Source: JAWWPG01 sp037719575
GTDB taxonomy: Bacteria; Actinomycetota; Actinomycetes; Propionibacteriales; Nocardioidaceae
Length of the DNA: 8,377 nt
Direction: 5' to 3'
NCBI GenBank assembly: GCA_037719575.1
Contig: JBBJMF010000111.1
Span: 1-8,377, forward strand
The position numbers and the translations under genes were made by a program. The notes below the pieces were generated by a model. The model saw only the letters and a program-made list of their open reading frames with translations, was not told where the DNA came from and did not search any database. This document shows positions 1-5,878 of this stretch, piece by piece (the stretch's first letter is position 1; each line of letters opens with the position of its first letter).

Positions 1-457
1 CGTCGGTGTAGCGGTCGTCGGTGCCGTAGATCGCGATGATCGCCTTGAGCTGCTCGGGGCGCTCGCACGCCATCTGGAGCGAGTTGAAGGCGGAGTACGA
101 CGTGCCGTACATCCCGATGTTTGCGTCGCACCAGTCCTGCCCCGCCAACCAGCCGATGACGAGGTGGAGGTCCTGCTGCTCGCGCGGCGGGTACTCGTCT
201 GTCGCGTCGCCGCCAGATGAGCCGGTGCCTCGCAGGTCGAGCCGGCAGACGGCGTACCCGTGCTCGTCGCGCAGCCGCACATAGTCCGGCTGGTACGACG
301 AGGTGAGGTCGTCCTTGCGGTAGGGCAGCGCCTCGAGGATGCACGGCTGCGGGCCGCCGGCGCCGTCCGGCAGGTAGAGCGTTGCGGCCAGCTCGACGTC
401 GTCGTCCATCGGGATCCGCACCTGGTGGCAGCGCGGATCCGGCTCCTGGGTGCTCAC
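1..457 (-). CDS. CocE/NonD-family (S15-like) serine hydrolase, N-terminal part, 3' end outside the window
   Basis: Partial gene: about 152 N-terminal residues are present and the rest lies beyond the left edge. The N-terminus has the typical CocE/NonD and X-Pro dipeptidyl-peptidase pattern: a strand with RIPMDDDVELAATLYLP, then an oxyanion-region segment EALPYRKDD, then RLDLRGTGSSGG, and the nucleophile elbow GMYGTSYSAF with the probable catalytic Ser at residue 120. The Asp and His of the triad would be off the window. Family members hydrolyse esters (cocaine esterase), acyl amides or X-Pro peptides; the substrate cannot be told here. The GTG start at 457-455 overlaps the stop of the upstream aminopeptidase gene (GTGA), which fits translational coupling and explains why no separate ribosome site is needed. 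No signal peptide is seen, so it is probably cytoplasmic. Family call is secure; exact enzyme is not. Confidence 0.88.
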   Translation of the reverse strand, partial: MSTQEPDPRCHQVRIPMDDDVELAATLYLPDGAGGPQPCILEALPYRKDDLTSSYQPDYVRLRDEHGYAVCRLDLRGTGSSGGDATDEYPPREQQDLHLVIGWLAGQDWCDANIGMYGTSYSAFNSLQMACERPEQLKAIIAIYGTDDRYTD

Positions 458-1566
458 GCGTCGACCCGGTGCCGCTCGCGCAGCAGCCGCAGGACGTCGT
501 CGACAGGGATACCCGTCGAGGTGTTGCCCGACCGGCCGACCACCGTCGGTGACCCGAAGATCGAGTTCAGGACCGCCTCCTCGCTCGCTTCGACCACCGC
601 CGCGAACAGCGGGTCGAAGCCCCGGCCGGTGAGCACCGGGGTGGTCCACGTCCGGTCGTCGCGGCGCACCCGGACGCCGGTCGACGTGGCCATGAAGATC
701 TCGCCGCTCCCGTGGTTGGCCACCGAGCCCGTCCGCGCCAGTCCCAGACCGATCCGGCGGGCGAGCCGGGCGCAGCCCGCTCCGTCGACTGCGGCGTCGG
801 TGACAACGAGCCCGATACACGACCCCGCCGGGGGCCTGCGGTCAGTCTGCCGGTCGCCGTGGCTCTCGTCGCCGCCGTCTTCACCGAGCAGGCGACCGAC
901 TGGCACGCCGGCCACCGTCAGCTGGTCGCGGGTGCCGAAGTTCGTCATGAGCAGGACGCCGACGGTGTGGCCGTCCGCGGTGACCCGAGACGCCGAGCCG
1001 ATGCCTCCCTTGAACCCGAGGCAGCTCATTCCGGTACCCGATCCGACTGCACCCTCGGCGGGTGGCGTCGACGAGCCGACGGCGGAGTCCGCCGCCGCCC
1101 ATGCCGCCTGGACATCGGCTCGCGTCACCTGCATCCGACGGGCATCGTTCAGGTACGAGTCGTCACACTCACCCACGACCGGGATGACGAAGTCCTCTGC
1201 CACGTCCGGCCACCGCTCGAGCATCAGCTCGCATGCGGCGTCGTACACCCGACCGAGCTGGAGTGTCGAGGTCAGGAACACCGGTGTCTCCAGGGTTCCC
1301 CACTCCCCGGCCGTGATGAAGCCCGTGCACTCACCAGCGCCGTTGAGCACGGCACCGCCGGCAGGCAGCATCTCGTGGAACGGGTCCTCGCGCAGCCGCA
1401 CCACCGTCACCCCGGTGCGAGCCAGCCCTCGGCCCGCGGGGGGGTCCGCCTCGTCCCGCCATACCGTCGCATGCCCAACACCTACCCCTGCGACATCGAG
1501 CACCGAGTTCGTCGGTCCGGAGGGCAGGCTTCCGATACTGATTCCCAAGTCAGTAACGCGTGGCAT
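454..1566 (-). CDS. P1 family (DmpA/S58) aminopeptidase
   Basis: A 370-residue protein, the usual length of DmpA/BapA-type N-terminal nucleophile aminopeptidases, which cut D-Ala, Gly or beta-amino acids from peptide and amide N-termini. Family segments appear in order: DLGISIGSLPSGPTNSVLDV and GVGVGH at the N-terminus, then GECTGF and EWGTLETPVFLTST, VVGECDDSYLND, GAVGSGTGMSCLGFKGGIG, and near the C-terminal third PAGSCIGLVVTDA and GLARTGS. Self-cleavage that creates the active enzyme is expected between Gly248 and Ser249 in the PAGSCIG motif, by analogy with Gly249-Ser250 of DmpA (position inferred by alignment from memory). The open frame runs further upstream, but the ATG at 1566-1564 begins the conserved MPRVTDLGI and has an AGGA element 6-8 bases before it; a farther start would overlap the divergent deacetylase gene. 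It is the first gene of a two-gene operon with the CocE-like hydrolase. Confidence 0.92.
   Translation of the reverse strand: MPRVTDLGISIGSLPSGPTNSVLDVAGVGVGHATVWRDEADPPAGRGLARTGVTVVRLREDPFHEMLPAGGAVLNGAGECTGFITAGEWGTLETPVFLTSTLQLGRVYDAACELMLERWPDVAEDFVIPVVGECDDSYLNDARRMQVTRADVQAAWAAADSAVGSSTPPAEGAVGSGTGMSCLGFKGGIGSASRVTADGHTVGVLLMTNFGTRDQLTVAGVPVGRLLGEDGGDESHGDRQTDRRPPAGSCIGLVVTDAAVDGAGCARLARRIGLGLARTGSVANHGSGEIFMATSTGVRVRRDDRTWTTPVLTGRGFDPLFAAVVEASEEAVLNSIFGSPTVVGRSGNTSTGIPVDDVLRLLRERHRVDA
1536..1555. promoter_or_regulatory. Interrupted palindrome, possible operator for the divergent peptidase/deacetylase pair
   Basis: TACTGA (1536-1541), 8 bases, then TCAGTA (1550-1555); allowing one mismatch the dyad continues inward by another pair. 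It lies within the first codons of the aminopeptidase gene and about 50 bases upstream of the deacetylase ATG. The gap between the two starts is only 36 bases, so promoter elements must extend into coding sequence. A role as a repressor site is inference. Confidence 0.3.
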
Positions 1567-1602
1567 GATCTGATCCTGCCGTACCCGCAGCGGAAGAGGA
1601 AC

Positions 1603-2661
1603 ATGGACGCCGAAGCCGTCATCCCGGTCGTCTGGTCGGAGGCCACCCTGGCGCACCGGCCGGACCGAGAGGTGTGGATCGGAATGCCCCTTGACGGCAG
1701 CGAGGTGCCCGAGCGCGTCACCGTCATCGAAAGGGCGCTGCGCATGGCTGGGCACACCTTCGTCGCGGCCGACGCGCACCCGGTCGAGACGTTGCACAGC
1801 GTCCACGGACCTGAGCTCGTCGGCCATCTGTCCACCGTCTACGAGGCCTGGGTGGCGGGTGGTTTCGTCGATCACGGCCAGAACCGGGTGGTCCCGTACT
1901 TCTTCCCGACCTCAGCCATGCTCGGCTCGATCGCACCGACGACGGCCACCTCGGTCCATGCCCTGGCCGGCCAGTTCTGCTACGACACCATGACCACGAT
2001 CGGGCCGGGAAGCTGGGAGGCGATCAGGGCCGCAGGCGACTGCGCACTGACCGCAGCGGACCTGGTGGTCGCGGTGAAGGCGCACCAGGTGTACGCCCTC
2101 TGCCGGCCACCCGGTCACCACGTCACGGCGGACGCCTACGGCGGGTCCTGCTACCTCAACAACGCCGCCCTGGCCGCCCAGGCCCTGGTGGACGGCGGTC
2201 ACCGGGTCGCAGTCATCGACGTCGACGCCCACCACGGCAACGGCACGGCTGCGATCTTCTACGAGCGAGCTGACGTCTTCTACGGTTCGGTGCACGTCGA
2301 CCCGGGCGCCGGATGGTTCCCGCACGTCGTCGGGCACGCCACTGAGACGGGTCGGGGCGACGGTGCCGGCACAACCCGGAACATCCCGCTCGCCCCGGGG
2401 AGCGGAGACCGCGAGTTCCTCGACGGCGTGCGAACGTTGGCCGACTCCGCTCAGCGGCACGGCTCGACTGCCCTCGTCGTGTCCCTCGGCCTGGACGCTG
2501 CGGCAGACGACCCGGAGAGCCCGCTCGAGGTCACCCTGGCGGGTTACGGCCGGGCGGGCGGCTTGCTGCTGCGGGACCTCGACCTCCCGACGGTTGTCGT
2601 CCAGGAGGGTGGCTACCATCTGCCCACCCTGGGCGACCTCGTCGCCGCCTTCCTCGCCTGA
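1603..2661 (+). CDS. Histone deacetylase-family / acetylpolyamine amidohydrolase-like zinc deacetylase
   Basis: A 352-residue arginase-fold, zinc-dependent amidohydrolase that should remove acetyl or other acyl groups from amines, most likely acetylpolyamines or related small amides. All catalytic elements are visible: the tandem His pair H172-H173 in RPPGHH, a GGSCYLNNAA loop, zinc ligands D208 and H210 in DVDAHHGNGTA, D298 in SLGLDA as the third ligand, and the transition-state Tyr338 in QEGGYH. Segments such as FCYDTMTTIGPGSWEA and ALTAADLV resemble bacterial acetylpolyamine amidohydrolases (about 340 residues) more than eukaryotic HDACs. The ATG has a good AAGAGGA site about four bases upstream; the longer open frame to its left overlaps the divergent peptidase and has no family homology. 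No signal peptide, so cytoplasmic. Divergent from the peptidase/hydrolase operon, suggesting a shared catabolic role. An acyl-amide other than polyamine is possible. Confidence 0.92.
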   Translation: MDAEAVIPVVWSEATLAHRPDREVWIGMPLDGSEVPERVTVIERALRMAGHTFVAADAHPVETLHSVHGPELVGHLSTVYEAWVAGGFVDHGQNRVVPYFFPTSAMLGSIAPTTATSVHALAGQFCYDTMTTIGPGSWEAIRAAGDCALTAADLVVAVKAHQVYALCRPPGHHVTADAYGGSCYLNNAALAAQALVDGGHRVAVIDVDAHHGNGTAAIFYERADVFYGSVHVDPGAGWFPHVVGHATETGRGDGAGTTRNIPLAPGSGDREFLDGVRTLADSAQRHGSTALVVSLGLDAAADDPESPLEVTLAGYGRAGGLLLRDLDLPTVVVQEGGYHLPTLGDLVAAFLA

Positions 2662-2725
2662 ACTGTCGGCGTAGCCCCAAATGACTACGGCCGATGCCCA
2701 CTCGGGCCATTTCTGGCGAAGTCGG

Positions 2726-2754
2726 TTGAGAGACCGTTGCCCGGTCGCTACCTT
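2726..2754 (+). promoter_or_regulatory. Predicted housekeeping-type promoter without a downstream gene on its strand
   Basis: TTGAGA (2726-2731), a 17-base spacer and TACCTT (2749-2754) give a near-consensus -35 / -10 pair. The start of transcription would be near 2761. No plus-strand gene follows: the next gene is on the opposite strand. Seen directly as sequence match; activity is inferred. Confidence 0.5.
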
Positions 2755-2759
2755 CTAGA

Positions 2760-2817
2760 CACCTCGTGGGTGCGACGAGGTTTCGAGGTGGGGTGCGGTT
2801 TCCGCGCCCCACTTCTT
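2760..2817 (+). ncRNA. Candidate short structured RNA between convergent genes
   Basis: A transcript from the promoter at 2726-2754 would begin near 2761 and meet a terminator-like hairpin ending about 2817, giving an RNA of roughly 55-60 nt. Its 5' half can fold as ACCTCG (2761-2766) with CGAGGT (2776-2781), or alternatively CACCTCG (2760-2766) with CGAGGTG (2784-2790), which competes for bases at the foot of the terminator stem. It does not match any RNA family that I recognise. It may instead be the leader of an antisense transcript into the 3' end of the sulfur-carrier gene, or only the bidirectional terminator of the two convergent genes. Confidence 0.35.
2786..2817 (+). terminator. Stem-loop terminator between convergent genes
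   Basis: GTGGGGTGCGG (2788-2798), loop TTT, CCGCGCCCCAC (2802-2812): an 11-pair GC-rich stem with a single G-U pair, extendable by two weaker pairs at its base, followed on the plus strand by TTCTT. The T-run is short. On the minus strand the same stem lacks a T-run but could still end the sulfur-carrier operon. It would stop the deacetylase transcript or the candidate short RNA. Confidence 0.6.
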
Positions 2818-2851
2818 CGCGTCCGGCAGGCTGCCAGGGCCGGCGCTCGGC

Positions 2852-3127
2852 TCAACCCCCGGCGACCGCCGGGATCACCGAGATCTCGCTGCCGTCCTCC
2901 ACCGGTGTCGCCAACCCGTCGAGGAACCTGACGTCCTCGTTTCCGACGTACACGTTGACGAAACGGCGTAGCTCGCCCTGCTCGTCGACGATCCTGCCCA
3001 TGATCCCGGGGTAGCTGCCGTCCAGCGACTCGAGCACGTCGCTGAGCAGGGCTCCGTCCGCCGGGACCCGCGCCTCGCCCCCCGTGTAGGTGCGCAGGAT
3101 CGTCGGGACTCTGACGCTGACACTCAT
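2852..3127 (-). CDS. cysO: MoaD/ThiS-family sulfur-carrier protein, CysO-like
   Basis: A 91-residue ubiquitin-like protein. It shows the CysO pattern VRVPTILRTYTGGEARV at the N-terminus, LRRFVNVYVGNEDVRF in the middle and ends in SVIPAVAGG-like residues with a free di-glycine. That C-terminus is the site where an E1-like enzyme adenylates and a sulfurtransferase makes a thiocarboxylate, as in mycobacterial CysO (about 93 residues), which hands sulfide to a PLP enzyme. The ATG at 3127-3125 begins the conserved region; a farther in-frame start would overlap the upstream gene. Its GAGG site overlaps the stop codon of the threonine-synthase-like gene, which ends 7 bases upstream, so the two genes are translationally coupled. 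No JAMM protease (Mec) or activating enzyme lies in this window. Symbol given by similarity to CysO; the acceptor enzyme here may differ from CysM. Confidence 0.85.
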   Translation of the reverse strand: MSVSVRVPTILRTYTGGEARVPADGALLSDVLESLDGSYPGIMGRIVDEQGELRRFVNVYVGNEDVRFLDGLATPVEDGSEISVIPAVAGG

Positions 3128-3134
3128 CGTGACC

Positions 3135-4472
3135 TCACTGTCCGGCCGCCACAAACGCGGCATACGTTGGCTCGATCGTGGCCTCCGGACCGACCCGGTC
3201 GGCGATCACATCGAGCGTCTTCAAGCCGTCGCCCGTGTTGAAGACGACGGTTTCGACCTCGGGGTCGAGAACCCCGTTGTTGACCAGCTTCTTGAGCGTA
3301 GCCACTGTGACCCCGCCAGCCGTCTCCGCGAAGATGCCTTCGGTGCGGGCGAGGAGCCGGATACCGTCGATGATCTCCTCATCGGTCACGGACTCGACGA
3401 CGCCACCCGTGCGGCGACAGGTGTCGAGCACGTACGGGCCGTCTGCGGGGTTGCCGATCGCCAGCGACTTCGCGATCGTGTCCGGCTTCACCGGTCGGAT
3501 GGCGTCGCGGCCGTCCCGGAAGGCGGTCGCGACCGGCGAGCAGCCCTCCGCCTGGGCGCCGAAGATCCGGTACGGCGACTCTTCCACGAGTTTCAGGCTC
3601 GCAAGCTCGCCGAAGCCCTTGTCGACCTTCGTCAGCTGGGAGCCCGATGCCACGGGGATGACCAGCTGGCCGGGGAGTCGCCAGCCGAGCTGCTCCGCGA
3701 CCTCGAAGGCCAGGGTCTTCGAGCCCTCGGAGTAGTAGGGCCGCACGTTGACGTTGACGAACGCCCAGCCCTCCTGCTCGGCGGCGATCTCGCACGCCAG
3801 GCGGTTGACGTCGTCGTACGTGCCTCGCACGGCGAGCAGCCGGCCTCCGTACACCGCGGTCGTGAGCACCTTGGCCCGCTCGAGGTCGTGCGGGATGAGC
3901 ACCACGCTCTCGATGCCGGCTCGCGCGGCCGCCGCCGCAACCGCGTTGGCGAGGTTGCCGGTCGACGGGCAGGCCAGGACCCTCAGGCCGAGCTCGCGGG
4001 CCGCGGCCAGCGCCACGGCGACCACCCGGTCCTTGAACGAGTGTGTGGGGTTCCCCGAGTCGTCCTTGATCCACAACGTCTCGATCCCCAGTGCCTTCGC
4101 CAGGTTGTTGGCAGGCACCAGCCTGGTGCAGCCCGGCTCGGTGTTAGGGATCGTGTGGATGTCGGTTCGGACCGGGAGCAGGGCGGCGTAGCGCCAGATG
4201 CTCAACGGGCCGGCCTCGATCTGTGACCGGCTGACAGCCGGGTAGTCGTAGCCCACCTCGAGCGGTCCGAAGCACTGCTCGCAGGCGTAGGACGGACCGA
4301 GCGGTTGCTCGGCGCCACACTCGCGACACACGAGCGCGCGGGCGTTTCCGAACGGGCGGGGCGCGGCCGCGTCGGCACTCGACCGCGCAGACAGGGCCTG
4401 GCGGCTGCGTGCGGCCGCGGCGTGGCGGCGGGCTCGCGACGAGACAGCGCCGGGGGCAGGGGTGGGTACCAC
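3135..4472 (-). CDS. thrC: Threonine-synthase-like PLP enzyme with N-terminal zinc ribbon
   Basis: A 445-residue fold-type II PLP enzyme of the threonine synthase family, which converts O-phosphohomoserine to threonine. A zinc ribbon with C49, C52, C64 and C67 (CRECG ... CEQCFGPLEVGYDY) precedes the catalytic core. K147 in NPTHSFKDRV is the PLP lysine, CPSTGNLANA binds substrate/PLP, and PVASGSQLTK, SLAIGNPADGP and FNTGDGLKTLD follow. I chose the GTG at 4472-4470 because AGGAGG lies exactly six bases before it; the upstream ATG at 4487-4485 and GTG at 4532 sit inside the riboswitch fold. The first 40 residues are Ala/Arg/Ser-rich and unconserved-looking. It is preceded by a SAM-I riboswitch and followed 7 bases later by a sulfur-carrier gene, an unexpected setting for threonine synthesis. 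The family is clear; the reaction may instead be a carrier-dependent sulfhydrylation (inference), so the symbol is provisional. Confidence 0.85.
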   Translation of the reverse strand: MVPTPAPGAVSSRARRHAAAARSRQALSARSSADAAAPRPFGNARALVCRECGAEQPLGPSYACEQCFGPLEVGYDYPAVSRSQIEAGPLSIWRYAALLPVRTDIHTIPNTEPGCTRLVPANNLAKALGIETLWIKDDSGNPTHSFKDRVVAVALAAARELGLRVLACPSTGNLANAVAAAAARAGIESVVLIPHDLERAKVLTTAVYGGRLLAVRGTYDDVNRLACEIAAEQEGWAFVNVNVRPYYSEGSKTLAFEVAEQLGWRLPGQLVIPVASGSQLTKVDKGFGELASLKLVEESPYRIFGAQAEGCSPVATAFRDGRDAIRPVKPDTIAKSLAIGNPADGPYVLDTCRRTGGVVESVTDEEIIDGIRLLARTEGIFAETAGGVTVATLKKLVNNGVLDPEVETVVFNTGDGLKTLDVIADRVGPEATIEPTYAAFVAAGQ

Positions 4473-4478
4473 GACGAT

Positions 4479-4484
4479 CCTCCT
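4479..4484 (-). promoter_or_regulatory. Consensus ribosome binding site overlapping riboswitch helix P1
   Basis: AGGAGG reads 4484 to 4479, six bases before the GTG start at 4472. Its first two bases are also the last two of the 3' strand of riboswitch helix P1 (GATGAG, 4488-4483). This decides the start codon and implies that SAM-bound P1 blocks ribosome access. Confidence 0.8.
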
Positions 4485-4627
4485 CATCTTCCTCACGACG
4501 ACGGTCGTCGCGAGCCGGAATTGGCACCCCACGCTCGGCGTTCACCGCCACTCGGGCTGACGGATGAGTGCATCGCGCTGGTTGCCGGGGCGTCGTCGGG
4601 CCGGTCCCTCTGCCCCTCTTGATGAGC
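4483..4627 (-). promoter_or_regulatory. SAM-I (S-box) riboswitch
   Basis: Read on the minus strand, the leader carries the S-box core in order: CTCATCAAGAG, then GAGGGACCGGCCCGACGA, then CGGCAACC, and after a long P3 insertion GGTGCCAATTCC. These are the near-invariant SAM-I segments, including the kink-turn bases and the SAM-binding P3/J strands. P1 pairs CTCATC (4626-4621) with GATGAG (4488-4483). P4 is the hairpin CTCGCGAC / GTCGTGAG around 4512-4491. P3 appears enlarged and can hold two small hairpins, CACTC/GAGTG and GGCG/CGCC. No terminator stem follows; instead AGGAGG overlaps P1, so SAM binding should switch translation off. SAM-IV and SAM-II are excluded by the core and by the presence of P4. 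It controls the threonine-synthase-like gene and cysO. Confidence 0.93.
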
Positions 4628-5015
4628 TACCTCCCAGGTTAGGCTCCGACGCCGATGGCCGACTCGTCTCGCCGCATGGTGAGACCGGGTTCGTCGGCTG
4701 CGGTTTTCGTCCGTCGCTGGTCACCTTGGCCTGGCATTTCTTCTGTGACTGTCGGGGAACGTGGTGCGGGTGTGACAGTCGGCAGGGTCGAAAGCCGTCA
4801 GACGAGCGATTTCGTCACTGCCGCCTTGACGGCACCACGCGAGACCGCAGCCCTCGGCGCACTGCGCCCCTCCCATCGAGCCGGCATGCGACCGCGACCA
4901 TGGCCGGACCGCAGCCCGGCTGCGTACTCGACCATCCCGCATCACTGCCGCATGTGACGCAACCACACGCACGACCGCACTCCCGCCTGGTCGAAAACGG
5001 GTGACGCGAGGTCAA
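4628..5015. other. Intergenic region, no supported gene
   Basis: About 390 bases between the otsB stop and the riboswitch. Open frames here show no family resemblance and poor codon bias. A possible -10 for the riboswitch operon, TAACCT on the minus strand (4641-4636), would start transcription a few bases before P1; no good -35 is seen upstream of it. Two 7-base inverted repeats are present: GACTGTC (4747-4753) with GACAGTC (4774-4780), and GCCGTCA (4794-4800) with TGACGGC (4827-4833). No clear terminator for otsB is visible beyond a weak TGAC-N5-GTCA dyad at 5002-5014. Confidence 0.55.
4636..4641 (-). promoter_or_regulatory. Possible -10 element of the riboswitch operon
   Basis: TAACCT on the minus strand matches the TANNNT pattern of actinobacterial -10 boxes and would place the transcription start about 7-10 bases before riboswitch P1, as expected for an S-box leader. 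The -35 region is not recognisable, so this is a weak call. Confidence 0.35.
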
Positions 5016-5849
5016 TTAGTCACTGGTGAGCAGCGCAACCAGGGACTGGACCATGTGGAGGACGCCGCGCGGGCCATCCACAACCAGGTCGGCGCGAGCC
5101 GCCAGCTCGGCCACCTCGACGGACCCCGAGCACACCAGCAGCCCGGTGCCACCTCGATCCCGCCATCCGTCGACGGCATCGAACGCCGCGAGGTCGCCGA
5201 GATCGTCGCCGGTGAACACCAACGACGCGGCGTCCACCTCGGCGGCCAGGCCGAGCAACGCCTTCCCCTTGTCCATCCCTCGAGGTCGCAGCTCGACGAC
5301 CAGCCGTCCACGTTCGGCAGCGAGCCCAGCGCGCTCGGCGAGCGCGAGCAGCGGCGCCTCGAGCTTCTCGTACGCCGCCTCCGGCGCGTCCGAGCGCCGG
5401 ACATGCACCGCGAGTGCGAGCCCCTTGTCCTCGAGGACTGCGTCCGGGACACCGGCCGACGCAATCAGGCCGGCCACCTCGCGCCGGACCACCTCGAGAC
5501 CCGGGCTCGGCGCCACCGTATGGAGCTGTCCGCTCGACGCGTCCCATCGCTCGAGGCCGTACTGACCGAGCACCACCAACCGGTCCAGGCCCGGCACCTG
5601 GTCCAGACCGCCGAGTGACACCGCGGTCGCGGCAGGGCGCCCGGTGATGATCGCCACCTGCCCGACGGCGCGCGCCACGTCTGCGAGCGCCGCCACAATG
5701 CCGGGTTGGGGCGCGGCGGTCGCTGGGTCGTCGACGATCGGCGAGAGCGTGCCGTCGTAGTCGAAGGCCATCAGTGACCGCCTCGGATCCGCGAGCAACG
5801 CAGCGAGGCCGTCACGACCGCGCGAGGTCTGCGGGACGAGCTCGGACAT
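5016..5849 (-). CDS. otsB: Trehalose-6-phosphate phosphatase
   Basis: A 277-residue HAD-superfamily phosphatase that dephosphorylates trehalose 6-phosphate to trehalose in the cytoplasm. Motif I is FDYDGTLSPI with nucleophile D30 and acid/base D32; motif II is IITGRP (Thr where many members have SGR); the cap domain lies between; motif III Lys is in GMDKGKALLGL and motif IV is TGDDLGDLAAF with D215, D216 and D219. Length and motif spacing fit OtsB. A TTG four codons upstream is open, but the ATG at 5849-5847 is preferred; neither has a strong ribosome site, so coupling to the LytR_C-domain gene ending 29 bases upstream is likely. It is the last gene of a three-gene operon, divergent from otsA across 6657-6819. 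Confident assignment. Confidence 0.93.
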   Translation of the reverse strand: MSELVPQTSRGRDGLAALLADPRRSLMAFDYDGTLSPIVDDPATAAPQPGIVAALADVARAVGQVAIITGRPAATAVSLGGLDQVPGLDRLVVLGQYGLERWDASSGQLHTVAPSPGLEVVRREVAGLIASAGVPDAVLEDKGLALAVHVRRSDAPEAAYEKLEAPLLALAERAGLAAERGRLVVELRPRGMDKGKALLGLAAEVDAASLVFTGDDLGDLAAFDAVDGWRDRGGTGLLVCSGSVEVAELAARADLVVDGPRGVLHMVQSLVALLTSD

Positions 5850-5878
5850 CGGACCAGTCAACCAGGACGGCTCACGGC

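Noticed and set aside
260..1573. Long plus-strand open frame of 437 codons
   Set aside because: Antisense shadow of the aminopeptidase gene caused by high GC; Ser/Pro/Arg/Thr-rich with no recognisable domain.
712..1602. Plus-strand frame continuous with the deacetylase gene, giving a much longer protein
   Set aside because: The extra N-terminus lies opposite the aminopeptidase gene, shows no family resemblance, and the ATG at 1603 has a good ribosome site and begins the conserved part.
1567..1875. Upstream extension of the aminopeptidase frame
   Set aside because: It overlaps the deacetylase gene antisense; DmpA-family homology starts at the ATG at 1566 and the length then fits the family.
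2740..2800. tRNA-like look of a GGTTTCGA segment with flanking stems
   Set aside because: No acceptor/D/anticodon arms can be drawn; the stems are better explained as a hairpin plus terminator.
3090..4226. Long plus-strand open frame of 378 codons
   Set aside because: Antisense shadow of the threonine-synthase-like gene; Arg/Asp-rich composition and no domain.
4473..4532. Longer start for the threonine-synthase-like gene (GTG at 4532 or ATG at 4487)
   Set aside because: These codons lie in the riboswitch aptamer (the conserved GGTGCCAATTCC and helix P1), while AGGAGG is ideally placed for GTG 4472.
4483..4627. SAM-IV or other SAM-class aptamer
   Set aside because: The kink-turn core, the GGTGCCAATTCC segment and a P4 hairpin before P1 closure match SAM-I.
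4564..5004. Plus-strand open frame in the intergenic region
   Set aside because: Overlaps the riboswitch antisense, weak codon bias, no recognisable family and no ribosome site.
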